Shown: in pieces, positions 10,091-20,703 of the stretch | How the letters are laid out: every line of letters begins with the position of its first letter | Position numbering within the stretch: the stretch's first letter is position 1 | From: Gnetum montanum | Lineage: Eukaryota > Streptophyta > Gnetopsida > Gnetales > Gnetaceae | DNA length: 27,782 nucleotides | Direction of reading: 5' to 3' | Assembly (NCBI GenBank): GCA_015680685.1 | Contig: MNCI01004871.1 | Location: 663,370 to 691,151, forward strand | Program-made: the position numbers and the translations under genes | The notes under the pieces: generated by a model | Databases searched by the model: none | What the model saw: the letters and a program-made list of their open reading frames with translations, nothing else | Told to the model about the DNA's origin: nothing

Positions 10091-10359
10091 ATCCAAACCC
10101 CTGCTATGAAAGTTTTTAGCAAAATCCACTTTCTTTTTAAAAAGGATATTGTTTTGGCCAAGAGGGGGGAACTCCAACATAGTGCAAGTGGGTAAGATAA
10201 TTTTCAACACCTTACTTCCTTACCCTCCTTCTTTTCCATTTATAGAAAACTTACTACCCATCTTGCTAAGAGTTTTACTAAAAATAGTAAGAAGTCAAAA
10301 AACATCTTTTGACAATATCTTTTAGCTGATCAATTGTACTACCCCTTAACCTGCTGAAC

Positions 10360-12471
10360 ATGGTATCCGACCAAGATTCAGTTCATGTTTATGGTCTAAA
10401 AGACCTTGCGATCATAGAATGAAAGCAATTGCTTAGGCAAAGAGGCAAAAACCTAAATTTTGCGGTCATTAATGAGGAGTTTTACAACTTCCTTTTTGCT
10501 AAGATACAAGCTTGTCTCTCGATACCATGCTCCAAACCTGATGCTAAGTGTCAATTTGAAATCATATGCTGGGATGGAAAAGAATACATCCCATCCCCTT
10601 ATGATCAAATCCTCTTCACAATCTTTTATGCACAAATGCTCATACAACTCATAGAGGTTGATGAGTTTGGTGAGGGAATTAGCTTAGAGGATCGACAAGA
10701 AGAGGAAGATAAGTTTGAGGCCGAACAAGAGCCAGATACCTTTATTAGAAGTCTTTCCAATCTTCAGCTTCCCAAACAACTACACCTAGCTTTGCATCTC
10801 TTACCTCATCAATGGGACAAGTCCCTCAGCCCAAATCTCCTCTTATTTATTCTACCATGTTTGGGTTCGCACCCATCATCACCACACACCAAACACAACC
10901 CATGTCCCAATCCACTTTCTTTTTCTCATCAATGCTCTTTGCCACATAACTTAACTTTGTTTACCTAGCCTTGGTGATGTCTACCTTACCCTCTCCCTTT
11001 ATCATACTGGCAACACCCTCATTGTGACCTCAAGAAACACAAGCCTCTCAAACACCCTTTGCTCCCTTCATACCACAAGTCCTAACTCATATCTCTTTCT
11101 CCTTGTTTAAGCTAACTACAAAAGTGGTCACCCAACCTATTTTTTCCATATCAATACCCATCACACAACCCCAAGTATCACAACTTCTTCCTCAAGCATC
11201 AACACAAGCATCGTAGCCCACGAGGATGCCCCAAGGCTTGGATCAAGCCTTCCAAATGATCCAAGACTTGATTGGAGAGTTGCAAAAACTCACGACTAAT
11301 ACAACTCAGATAGTCAAGGTTCTAGATTTCTACCAAGACGATCCTATAAGTCCTAAAGTGGCTCAAATAACCTTGCCTGCAAGCTTGCCTATTCCAAACT
11401 TCATCAAATACAATGGTGAAGGGGATCCCAATGCATATCTAGTTATCTTCTAGTTTGAGTGCCTATTTTTGTAAGCTTGGCCTCATACAATATTGAAAAT
11501 CTTTTCCATGTTCCTTAAGGGTAAAGCTCTACATTGGTATTAAACCTTTCCTAGAGGTTCTATCTCTTCCCTTGAAGACTTGATTAATCAATTTTTCAAC
11601 CACTTCAGATACAACTTGAAGACGGGTGTCATATTGGATCAACTACTGAAGGTGAAGCACGGGCCACTTGAACTGGTCAAAATGTTCATTCAAAGGTGGA
11701 ACTCAAAACACTTAATAAGATTCTAGAGCCTATTAATAAAACTCACCTCTTGGCCATCTACAAGGGAGAAGTAATTGACTTTATCAAGTCAAAGCTTTAC
11801 TACCTACAGCCCCAGTCACTAAGCCAAGTCTTCTCACAAACTAAAAACATCAAGGAGGCAACTGAGGTAAGCAACGATCTAGCCTATGTGGCCTACAAAA
11901 ATCAACATGCAATGAAGGATAGGGATAAGACCAAGTAAGAACATACAACTATGAATGTAGTAGCAAAAGACTCAAAACAAGAAGAGAGGTGGGGATTACC
12001 ATCGTGCAACACATCTCAAGACTCATCAAAACCATCCACTTCTTACGTCCCAAATCAACCAAGACCAAACTTTGGGTGGAAGGATAGATCTAAGTACACT
12101 AGGTTACCTATGAAGCCCTTTGAGCTTTTAGAACAATTTCTTAAAATGATCATATATAACATAAGCAACTATTTGAGGAGGCTTGTAAGAGGCACGATCA
12201 TCTTTGTAACATAGCTAGAGGTCTAATGATAGCTACCAAATATTATCTGAAGCTACCAAGGCACTTTAGGCTGGATAGGTATTATCATTATCATCAAATG
12301 GTTGGTCATGACATTGATTTTTTTTTCTAGCATTAAAGGATGGTCTCCAGATGATGATAGACCACAAAGAGTTGGTATTGAATGAGCCCAACTCTCCAAG
12401 TGCTAACAATAACTCTTACACCATAGCCTCATTCATAGAAACCAAACAATATAACCCTTGTAGAAAATCAT
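10360..12471 (+). pseudogene. gag remnant of nested element, copy B
   Basis: Starts ATG at 10360 (MVSDQDSVHVYG). The longest open block, 10429-10968, covers the helical N-terminal region and most of the Ser/Pro linker. The next block, 11226-11453, reads MPQGLDQAFQMIQDLIGELQ to DPNAYLVIF. The core gag domain follows (about 11500-11950) with the same stop after ALHWY, then KYTRLPMKPFELLEQFLKM and LKDGLQMMIDHKEL. Unlike copy A it runs on into the linker and protease. The stop at 10420, the TAG at 11450 and the stop at 11541 make it non-functional. Confidence 0.8.
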
Positions 12472-13174
12472 TTGTCATCAAAGTACCATCACAGCCCCAA
12501 AACACAAAGCCTAGATAGCCATTTTTCATACGGGTTCCACCTTCTCTAGCTCCTAAGAAGCCTTTCATCATACATGTCCCTCCTTCAATGGATTCAATAT
12601 CATAGTGTAATCAACAAGTTGCTAATCCTCAAAAGCCTAGGGAATCATTCATTATCTGGGTCCCTCCACCTTCAACAAGTAAGACCACAACAACCCATGA
12701 CCAAAGCCCACCTATAGTGGCCCACAACTTAGAGATGAGCAAGAAACCATCATTACAATCGCGATAGAAACAACCAATCACCAAACAAACAAATAAGCTC
12801 ATTGAAGGTAACAATAACCCACCTAGACCCACATCGAGATCAACTACACTAATGGACAAGGGGCCTAAGGCACATGTACCAAAACCTAAGCCACAAACCC
12901 TAGGAAGGATGGAGGAGGTTAAGACCATTGAGGTTGAAAGATTACATGCCAAGGGGAAGAGCTTCCTCACAACAATGGAGCAAGCCAAGTAATCATTAAA
13001 GCAAAAGAAAACATCACCAAAATTATACGACTTGTTCATGACCTCTCCTACACATAGGGATGCACTAGCTCAAGTGTTAACCTCTATCTTGTGAGTAGAG
13101 ACATGCCCACTAACAAAGAGTCAATCCACTTTGTCATTGAGCAAGTTTCACTTAGGGAAAATGGGCATTAACCA
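12472..13174 (+). pseudogene. gag-protease linker of nested element
   Basis: Plus-strand coding remnant between gag tail and protease. It is rich in Pro, Lys, Thr and Ser (KPFIIHVPPSMDS, GNNNPPRPTSRSTT, MEEVKTIEVERLHAKGKSF, SPTHRDALAQVL). The equivalent outer segment at about 21780-22400 has matching pieces (KPFVIRVPPLVAS, MEEIKTTKVESSHAK, SPTHRYALA). A 136-codon minus ORF at 12629-13039 is a shadow of this. Confidence 0.65.
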
Positions 13175-13665
13175 ATGCTCAACTTTTGTGGCAACGAGGT
13201 GAAGGTTGACTCTAGAAATGGAGAGGTAATATTCATTCATCTCCTTATTACTATACGCATTGGCAAATACAAGGTTCACCATGTTCATGTGGATGATGGG
13301 GCAATTACGAATATGATACCATACTCCATTGTTGACAAGTTAGGCTTAATTGAGAATATCCAAGTGATCACAACCTCAACACTTAAATCATTCAATGGAT
13401 CATGAGTAGTGGTGCGAGGTTCTATCCCCTTGGATTTTGTAACTGGAAAATAGTTTCCCACATCTGCTAACTTCCTAGTAGTTGAAGGAACACCCAGGTT
13501 TAACTTGATCCTAGGAAAACCATGGTTGGCTAAAATTTGCAAGGTCTCATCCCCTATACATCAAGAAATTCACTTTCCCTACAAGGAAGGGAAAATTGTG
13601 ATTTGTGGAGATAACATGTTCCTACATTTGGTTAATTATGTTACATCGATCGAGGTTTGGAGGTA
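13175..13665 (+). pseudogene. aspartic protease remnant of nested element
   Basis: Retropepsin-like domain. An open block of 76 codons reads MLNFCGNEVKVDSRNGEVIF, then YKVHHVHVDDGAITNMIPYS, followed by IVDKLGLIENI and TTSTLKSFNGS. After a stop the frame continues with FNLILGKPWLAKI and HQEIHFPYKEGKIVICGDN. The DDG at 13292-13300 takes the place of the catalytic D-[ST]-G (or D-G-G of some plant gypsy lineages), and ILGKPWL is the second hallmark. It normally cleaves Gag-Pol. Its outer homologue is at 22395-22870. The 85-codon minus ORF at 13285-13542 is a shadow. Confidence 0.8.
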
Positions 13666-14010
13666 GAGTTTTAAGAGGAAACTCCTGACACTTAAATTAG
13701 GGCTAGAACCAACAAAACCAACAATAACAACGATGAGGCTGAAATCACCAAACCTATGGCATTAAGTAATCAACTAAAATGCTTATCAATTGCCACTACA
13801 AATAAGTAGCATGATGAGAGTGCAATTGTGCAAAGCAAACCCTTTGGTTTATCAAAGGTTAAGCAACAAATACATTGTAGATATGTTATCCTTTTTTTTG
13901 CTAATGGAAGCTTATTCACCTTCACAACCTTATACCATGTTTCATGATTTATGTTATCCCTATATGCCCTTTTGATGCTATTCCATACTTGCTAGGTAGG
14001 TATGGACCAC
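13666..14010 (+). other. post-protease tail of nested element
   Basis: Aligns with 22870-23212 of the outer element (AGAGGAAACTC, then AACAACAAT-rich, then AACCTTATACxATGTTTC). In gypsy elements RT would begin here, but no RT block (such as the Y/F-x-D-D region) is readable. The sequence passes straight into the repeat array. Confidence 0.55.
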
Positions 14011-14132
14011 GGTCCACCAAGGCCTAAAATTGGCAACTAATGGCTCACCAAGGCCTTAAATTGGCAATATCAAGATCCACCAAGGCCTAAAACTTGCAAC
14101 CTTATGGCCTACCAGGGCCTAAAATTGGTGAG
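14011..14132. repeat. CCAAGGCCTAAAATTGG array, nested element
   Basis: Four units with period 31-32 bp (AGGCCT at 14020, 14051, 14083; GGGCCT at 14115). Each is centred on CCACCAAGGCCTAAAATTGG. CCAA and TTGG can pair across the unit. The same array occurs at 17170 and in the outer element at 23213. Confidence 0.85.
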
Positions 14133-14848
14133 CATAACAAACTCTTTTTTTGTCCTTATACCAACATTGTAGCTAACCTCCTTGATAGCATAGTCTACGA
14201 GTTTACTTATATGCGTATACCTTGGTTTACAATTGTCATCACGTCACATTTTATGTACTAGCTTTAGTTTATGGCCTTATTACATTTACCATTTATGTTT
14301 TTATGAAACATATAAAACATAAGAATTTAAAATTGACATGTAGTCGAAATCACATTGCATAATGAGACAACCATATACATACAGAAATGTTCAAAACCAT
14401 GTTTACATTGTGTAACATGCAATAACAAAGACAATGTGTGATGTTTGCAACTAATATAACCAAATGAAAATAGATACAACAATAATCAAAGAACTAAACA
14501 TAGCTAGAGATTAAGCCATAAGCGGGGGAGAGAGATCAATGTCATCAAAATTATTGTAAGTATTTTTACCAACCTCATTACTATCAACATTGGAGAGGCT
14601 TGAATACTAACAAATAATAATAATAAACTAGTGAAAGCACCAAACCGTATTTGAAGAGTAAGCTTATTTACAATTTAAAAAGGAGAACCTTAGAGTTAAT
14701 GACTAAGATGAAATACGAAGGTATAATCCCCAATACAGAGGCATACAAAACTCACAGGTTTTTTTAACAAAAGTGGATTTATTTAGTAATGTATTGCAAA
14801 GGAGGTTCAATTACTAGATGCTTACGTTGTCTAAAAGGCAAAATAGGA
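14133..14848. other. noncoding block shared with outer element
   Basis: From about 14310 to 14640 it aligns in patches with 23395-23700 of the outer element (GTAG-x-C-x-x-A-x-TCACA, GACAACCA, ACCAAATGAAAA, TTAAACCATA-type words). No ORF of interest is present on either strand. The homology shows that this sequence is part of the element family rather than a later insertion. Confidence 0.6.
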
Positions 14849-15100
14849 GGCTTCTTATCTTTACGATTGTTGCTACATTGAACAAAACAATTGATATGTT
14901 GTTTTGCATCTAAAGAAACGGGCATTGTTGACCGTTAGGGTAGAATGGATAATTATCCTACAAAGGTTGCAATGGGCTTCTTATCTTTACTGTTGTTGCT
15001 ACCTTGAACAAAATAATTGATATGTTGTTTTGCATCTAATGAAACTGGCATTGTTGACTGTTAGGGTAGAATAGATAATTATCCTACAAAGGTTGCAATG
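14849..15100. repeat. 126-bp tandem duplication
   Basis: 14849-14974 and 14975-15100 are two adjacent 126-bp units (GGCTTCTTATCTTTAC to ACAAAGGTTGCAATG) that differ at only a few positions. No indel is evident. The third partial copy is limited to GGC. Confidence 0.95.
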
Positions 15101-15724
15101 GGCTCAAATATTAAAATGAGATAAACATATGGATGTTGGCAACACGAGTTCCAAGCTATGAAAAGCTCTCCAGTTAGCAACATTGATATTACCAAAATTT
15201 GTACACTGATAGTGGTTGAACAAAACAACATTTCCATGTGTGTCATTTTTGGGTTCATGGTGAATATTGCTTCTTGAAGGCTTCCTAGAAAAGCATCCAA
15301 GGCTATGTGGATCATGACAACCCCTAGAAAACTGAAATTGAAAGAAGTATTGGCATTTGGAAGGGTCAAAAAAAAAAAAAAAAAATTAAACCCACCATTA
15401 ATAGAATGGTTGATACGTATTCATGCAAGGGATACTTTCACCTCAATCTTGGCATGAAAGTCCCCATTACCATCATAGGTAACACCTTGGTGGACTTGAA
15501 CATGATCTGAGTAGGATAGTTAAGATAAGCTAGGGATTCTTAAGTTAATCCATTGGATCCCATGAGCATTGCCGAAAGCTTCACATAAGTCTTCCATGGA
15601 TTCACGATGTGCTTTAGTCTAAAGCCCTGCATGTAAATCACCCGTAAGCAAACAAATCCTTGAACAAACATGAAATACCACACATAGCTAACTTGAAGCT
15701 GGTTATAAACGTATCTCTCCACCC
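15101..15724. other. spacer with A19 tract
   Basis: Contains a 96-codon minus ORF (15079-15369) that starts just beyond a 19-base A run (15368-15386) and overlaps the 126-bp repeat. It has no recognisable domain. A second minus ORF, 15540-15722, is also unrecognised. Neither is called as a gene. Confidence 0.4.
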
Positions 15725-15783
15725 AACGTTGGGGCCATGCTGGACCAGCACGGCCAAGGGGGGATAGCTCTTAAAATAAAAAA

Positions 15784-16494
15784 ATGAAAAAACTGGCCTT
15801 CTGGCTTGGCCGAACTAGGCCAGGCAGCACCACATGGCTGTCCTGCGATGGCAGGCAAGGCAGTGCTGATCTGCCAGGGACTGTGCAGCCCCTAGAGCGA
15901 CCTCTCTCTTGTTGCATGCATCCTTCATCCTACCATGTGTCACAATACTTGTTGCCTCACCTTTGCTTCCTCCAACAAGCATTGTTGCCTGTCGTCGCAG
16001 CCTCCTATGCCTGCTATTTTGGCTCTGAAACCCACCCACCTGTAGCCTCCTCCTGTGCCTCGTCGCTGGCTGTCTATGCCTACCAACCTGCTGCGCCACT
16101 GCATCAACCCATAACAACTTGTGCCTGCTGCCACTGCATAAGCCATTGCTCCACCTTCAATTCAAGCTCACAGCCCTGTGACAGCCTTCAAGCACGAAAC
16201 CTCTCTGGTGGCCTGCTCTCCCTCTCTACCGTTGTGGGCCGTGGCTCCACGTCCACTCAAGATCTGCATCTGCATCCGCTCTTGAATCTTCTGGCAGTAG
16301 TGAAAAGAGCATTGGTAGCTGCAGTAGCATGGTGCCTGTCTCTGCAACTCGTGCTTTGCCAGACGATGTCGACGAGCGAGCCTTTCCGTCTGGAGCTCAT
16401 TCGCCATCACTCTGCAAATTCCTCAGCCGCGATCTATCACAGCCATGAGCATGAGGCTGCCGTCCAACGCTATATCGCACAAGTGCAGCTATAG
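15784..16494 (+). CDS. unrecognised 236-codon ORF in GC-rich block
   Basis: The longest ORF of the window (ATG at 15784). It lies in a block (about 15725-16600) with much higher GC than the rest of the element. The product would be rich in Ser, Leu, Ala, Cys and His, with few charged residues and no recognisable domain or signal peptide. The low stop density may simply reflect GC content, since minus-strand ORFs of 100, 80 and 68 codons overlap it. The block sits between two identical AAGGGGGG tracts (15756 and 16576). It may be a captured host fragment carried by the element. I would not call it a functional protein from sequence alone. Confidence 0.3.
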   Translation: MKKLAFWLGRTRPGSTTWLSCDGRQGSADLPGTVQPLERPLSCCMHPSSYHVSQYLLPHLCFLQQALLPVVAASYACYFGSETHPPVASSCASSLAVYAYQPAAPLHQPITTCACCHCISHCSTFNSSSQPCDSLQARNLSGGLLSLSTVVGRGSTSTQDLHLHPLLNLLAVVKRALVAAVAWCLSLQLVLCQTMSTSEPFRLELIRHHSANSSAAIYHSHEHEAAVQRYIAQVQL

Positions 16495-16583
16495 CAGCTT
16501 GCAAAGATCTACGCACGAGACCAGACGTATTCTCCCTTCCCATCCCCCTCATCTACATTGGAGCCTGGCATGGTTAAGGGGGG

Positions 16584-17169
16584 TGTAACTATCACATGAC
16601 CCTATATCCCATCGCCTATTCTATTACTTTTTGCAAACCTTGTTATACCCTTATGATTTTCAAATCCTATTTACTACTTTATACTTTATACTTTATACTT
16701 TATACTGTGACTTATTATCACCTATCCTTTTTACATTCATTTACATCTTACACATATTCATTCTCTCATTAACTATATATATATACACACACATACACTT
16801 TTTATTTCCAACCTATAATTAATTCACATCCATTCATCCATTCATATGCAACATTCTAATTTTTTTCCTTATCTAGAATTGAGGAATTGAATTCTATGAA
16901 AATTTCAAAAATAAAATAAAAATAAATAAATAAATTACATTAAATATCTATTAAATTTAATACCATTTTTTTAACCTTGTTTCACCTAGTTTACTATGTT
17001 TTATTTATTTTTTACTCAATTTTATCTTGCCTTTAACTTTATTTTACCTTATTTTACTAAAATTTACCCTATCGTTACCATGTTATAACCAAATTTACCT
17101 TGTTTAACAAGTCTCACCTTGCTTTTGCTTTGTGGTAACCTTGCCCAGCTAAATAGGCTTCCCCAACTT
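16584..17169. other. AT-rich low-complexity spacer
   Basis: Contains a (TACTTTA)-type short tandem repeat at 16672-16706, a TA then CA dinucleotide run at 16774-16796, and an AAATAAA-type tract at 16905-16936. TTTTACCTT-like words recur after 16960. A 63-codon ORF at 16631-16822 is a product of the low-complexity sequence. Confidence 0.6.
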
Positions 17170-17256
17170 GGTCCACTAAGGCCTTAAACTGGCAACACGA
17201 CCTTCCAAAGCCTTAAATTGGCAACCCCATGGTCCACTAAGGCCTAAAACTGGCAA
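17170..17256. repeat. second CCAAGGCCTAAAATTGG-type array, nested element
   Basis: Three units (AGGCCT at 17179 and 17240, AAGCCT at 17208) with the flanking GGTCCACTAAGGCC-TAAA-CTGGCAA words. Homologous to the array at 14011 in the same element. Confidence 0.8.
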
Positions 17257-19099
17257 AATGAGAGCTTAACTAACCATGTAGGGCCATGTGTAGCCTACTT
17301 TGCCTTATTCCTCGCTATGTTTGAACCTTACTTGACCCCATTACCTATCATTGTCATGTTGTTCAGTGAAATATCATTTGGCCTTCTTTCACTACATTAT
17401 TTCATCATTTGACATCAAGATAACCTTGCTTAACCTTATTTAACACCATTTTATATGGTTTTGACCATCACTTGGCCTTCATTTGACCCCATTATGCATC
17501 ATTTAACCCATGTTTCACCTTGTTTGCTTTATTTACCACTTATAAGATTTATTGACTACATTTTAACCTTGTTTGACCTTTGATTTAGTATGTTTTAACC
17601 CACTTATGCTTTATTATTAGAGTATTTTGCATTGTTTTGACATTATTTAATCATCTTATCGCACAAGTGCCACTTGATGTGCTATGTTATCATGCAAGAT
17701 TAAGCTAGGAAGATGAGGAAGTAAACTCAACTAGCTATAAAGCCTAAATAAACCCCTCTTATGATGTTGTCAAACCAAGTTGACCTTAAATATCCAAACC
17801 TTGAGCCTTAAAACATTTTCACTATACAACCATAGCATCTTGAAGTAGTTTGACTACCATTAACCTTGAAGCTAGAAACATCATGGAGGATTCCTTTGCT
17901 AAAGTTCCCATCTAAGGCCATAATGGTGAGGAGAAAACACATGAAACCAAGTTCCTCACCAGAACCTAAACCTGCTTAAGACCACATCAAATCCTTGCAA
18001 TGCAACATTAAAGCCATCACATAGCCTTGATCATGTTTAACACTCACATGTTTGCTTGTAGTGTTGTTTATCCTTGTTAATAGGTTGCAACAAATGACTA
18101 ATGTTAATGACCTTGATGATTAACAACAAGCGAGCCTACATGTTTTATCTCTCTCTCCTTGTTTGGCACAATGAACGAACTATAAAATTTTGTAAATCTT
18201 ATGCACATAAATTTCCTTATGCTGTAATGATGGTGACCTATTATGGCATAGTTTGCTAGTTGTTTCATGTAGTCCTATGTATTACTTTGTAACAACATGT
18301 TTTCTTTGTCTAGTTTTCTTGTTCTCTTGGAGTTGTGCTTGTAAGGTAAAGCTTGGAGTCATCGCAAAGATGCAACTCATCATGGCAACAAGTCACCATG
18401 TGACCTCAAAGTGCAAGATTTGGTGAGCTTGTCCTATCATATCAAGAGTACTTGTTCCATAGCCTTGCCATTACCACTCCTTGAATCCAACCCTATAGCT
18501 TGATTATAACCTTCCTAACCTTGAACAACAATGTTGACCAATCTTTAACACTCATGTATTGTGGTCATCTCCTTTGTCATGCTCCACCATCAAGACTGTT
18601 GAGTGTAACACATCTCATTCAATGGGAAAACCAAATCGAACCAACGTTGGCAAACAAATTGCCAAGAATTCACCCCACAAAAAAAATGGGGAAACAAATT
18701 ACCAAGAATTCAGAATGACCTATGAAGATCAAAAGCCTAGACTGATGGCTCTGAACATGCAAAGGGAGGAGCCTAATGACCAAAGAGACCTTGGACCAAG
18801 ATGATAGGTCCTCAAACGCATTTGTTGACTGACCAACATTTTAAACACACTGATTAATCAACATGTCAATGTCATAGCCATGATGTCAACACTTGGAACA
18901 CATTGCTAACCTTTGTAACCTATTCCCTATGACCTCATTACCATTTTCTCATCATAGCCTTACCCCATCATTACAAGCACTCTTTGGCATGGTTTGACAT
19001 GACTGGATTAAGCACGGAAAGGAAACATCAGTGATGGACTTGTAGTGATGTTTTGTATTCTTTTTCGGTGCTCCTCAGGTCAATCCTCTAGACACCAAC
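17257..19099. other. noncoding 3' interior of nested element
   Basis: No coding domain was recognised on either strand. The plus strand is rich in ACCTTGTTT/TTTGACC words to about 17700, then is mixed sequence. Two overlapping ORFs at 18500-18804 (72 and 81 codons) contain a short repeat of ACAAATTGCCAAGAATTCA but no known motif. RT, integrase and envelope-like features are absent as far as I can read. Confidence 0.5.
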
Positions 19100-19108
19100 A
19101 AAGAGGGA
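19100..19108 (+). promoter_or_regulatory. candidate polypurine tract
   Basis: AAAGAGGGA, followed by CCAA and then the 3' LTR start at 19113. It is the only purine-rich run next to the LTR and is the likely plus-strand primer, although the 4-base gap is atypical. Confidence 0.45.
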
Positions 19109-19321
19109 CCAATGAAACACTACAAAAATTTCATGTTGTAACCTTTGTAGCCTTCACCCCATGAAACTTGAGGCTAAACTTTCATTGTAAATGTGAAGAT
19201 TGTAATCCATGAGGTGCAATTTCACACATCTTAGCTTTTGGGGCTGAAAAATCCCTCATAAGTGGTCAAAGCCTTAACCCCCAAGTGAAAAAAGCCACAT
19301 TATGTCTATATTTGGGCTTGA

Positions 19322-19477
19322 GAGGTTAAAAATGCCTTTTGGACTGCCAAAATTGGCATTTACATAGGTTTTGGAGGTTAAAAATGCCTTTTGGACTGCC
19401 AAAATTGGCATTTACATGGGTTTTGGAGGTTAAAAATGCCTTTTGGACTGCCAAAATTGACATTTACATAGGTTTTG
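19322..19477. repeat. 52-bp unit repeated three times in 3' LTR
   Basis: Units start at 19322, 19374 and 19426 (GAGGTTAAAAATGCCTTTTG and following). The 5' LTR has one copy at the matching place (about 5776-5830). The three are nearly identical, so the expansion is later than the insertion. Confidence 0.9.
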
Positions 19478-19478
19478 T

Positions 19479-19498
19479 GGGGGGGGGGGGGGGGGGGG
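19479..19498. repeat. G20 homopolymer
   Basis: Twenty consecutive G on the plus strand, directly after the third 52-bp unit. The 5' LTR has only GTGGTGGG at that point. May form a G-quadruplex or be an assembly artefact. Confidence 0.9.
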
Positions 19499-19997
19499 TA
19501 TATCTTTTGCTACGTTGGAAACACCTAAGGGGGACTATAATCCATCTACACTTAGCATTGGAAGGTGTAACATCATCTATGCCTAGCATGGGGGCTTATA
19601 ACTCTTACCCCCCAGCATTGCTCCAACAAGGGTCCAGCGTTGCTCTAGTGAGGGTTTAGCATTGCTCCAATGTGGGTCTAGCATTGCTTCCAGCATGGGT
19701 GTTATACCCCCAACGTGGCCCATGCATCTCAATGTGGCTCTTGCTAACCCAATGTTGCTATTGGAAGGCCTAGCATGGGTAAAATTCCCATTTATTATTT
19801 TTAGTACACGAAATGACTTTGATACCATGGGGGTATAACACTAACCATACATAGTAACCCCACCAAATTTGAACACCCACCACGTTGCACATAGTTAAAA
19901 TTTTGTCAACAATTAAGTAGAACTTGCAATAGTAATTAAGCAAAATTTGTAGTAGCAATCAAGCAAAATTTGCAGTGAAATTTATGGCCCAAAACCC

Positions 19998-20004
19998 TAT
20001 AAAA
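19998..20004 (+). promoter_or_regulatory. TATA box of 3' LTR
   Basis: TATAAAACCCAAGCACC, identical in core to that at 6409 in the 5' LTR. Confidence 0.6.
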
Positions 20005-20446
20005 CCCAAGCACCAAAACCGTGAAATGGTTTCACACTCTTACATTTATAGGCATTTTTTGCATTCAAGAGCTCTTGCAATCTTGCACACATGTAGCTTC
20101 TTAAATCCTCAACATGGAACATCCATAGCCATTTTTACCCCCTTGAGATTATGTGTGGTCTTGCACCAACACTGAGGAACCTAGGCATTGAGACTCCTAG
20201 CATGGCTCTTCTTTGTAGCCCAAAAACCCCCACACATCTCACCCCTTGCACCACCAATTTTGCAGATCTAGTGAGGATTGTAGCAAGGCTTCACATTTTT
20301 GGAAGTTTTGGAACATCTAGATTGTAGAGCTAATTGTGGTATCCAAGGCTACCTTTTTTGACAGATTCCAAGCACCCATTGAAGTGAACCCTTCTGGCAT
20401 TCTCAAGAATCCCTTGTACATATTTCTAGACCCTCTTTTATTTTAT

Positions 20447-20452
20447 AATAAA
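20447..20452 (+). terminator. poly(A) signal AATAAA of 3' LTR
   Basis: AATAAA in TTTTATAATAAAGTTTAAAG, matching 6857 of the 5' LTR. In the 3' LTR this would be the operative end signal of the element transcript. Confidence 0.55.
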
Positions 20453-20703
20453 GTTTAAAGATCATTTTTGTTGTGCAAGTTGAATTTATTTTCTATATTT
20501 TTGTGCATTTATTTTCTTAGATCTGCATTACATTTACATTTTTATTTTTCTACCCTCGTTTACATTTTCCAAGTCCCTGGGTGATTTTCCAAATCATCCA
20601 GGGCACCTCAGATCCTATTTTGTGGAGGCCCTTGGGATCTAGGGTTAAAGCTATTTTGTGGAAATTTTTAGTTTTCCAACAGCCAAGGTTTTCAAGTGTC
20701 ACA

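Larger units (their letters stand above)
9927..12471 (+). repeat. tandem duplication, copy B (leader plus gag)
   Basis: Repeats 7495-9926 at high identity (by eye about 95-97% in the gag tail). It is about 110 bp longer, mainly because of minisatellite expansion at its start. It differs from copy A at scattered single bases, including TGG for TGA in IIC-W-DG, and lacks two bases in places. Confidence 0.9.
5567..20703 (+). mobile_element. nested gypsy-type RT-less gag-protease element
   Basis: A 15.1-kb element with two LTRs (1546 and 1591 bp), a 5-bp target duplication, a primer-like site at 7119, and duplicated leader-gag modules. It has one protease remnant, a CCAAGGCCTAAAATTGG array and about 5 kb of mostly noncoding DNA before a purine-rich tract at 19100. 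No RT, RNase H or integrase motif was read anywhere in 13700-19112. It is inserted in sense orientation in the gag gene of a relative of the same family. Numerous stops in gag show it cannot make a full Gag itself. LTR ends are TGAAACAC and GTGTCACA (GCGTTATA in the left copy). Confidence 0.85.
19113..20703 (+). repeat. 3' LTR of nested element
   Basis: Direct repeat of 5567-7112, starting TGAAACACTAC and ending GTGTCACA, followed by target duplicate CTTGT. It is 45 bp longer than the 5' LTR, mainly through a threefold 52-bp tandem unit and a long G run, partly offset by small deletions. ORFs within it (19339-19659 and others) are not genes. Confidence 0.9.

Noticed and set aside
12629-13039. 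136-codon minus-strand ORF
   Set aside because: It is antisense to the gag-protease linker, whose plus-strand translation aligns with the outer element.
15079-15369. 96-codon minus-strand ORF beginning near an A19 tract, considered as an antisense ORF like those of some Tat-lineage elements
   Set aside because: No domain is recognised, it overlaps the 126-bp repeat, and the outer element has no clear counterpart.
16584-17169. TGTAACTATCAC after AAGGGGGG considered as the start of another LTR
   Set aside because: No second copy, no matching end or target duplicate was found; kept only as a remark on the GC-rich island.
19339-19659. 106-codon ORF with a 17-residue-like repeat
   Set aside because: It is a by-product of the 52-bp tandem unit and G run in the 3' LTR; 52 is not a multiple of three, so the repeats change frame.
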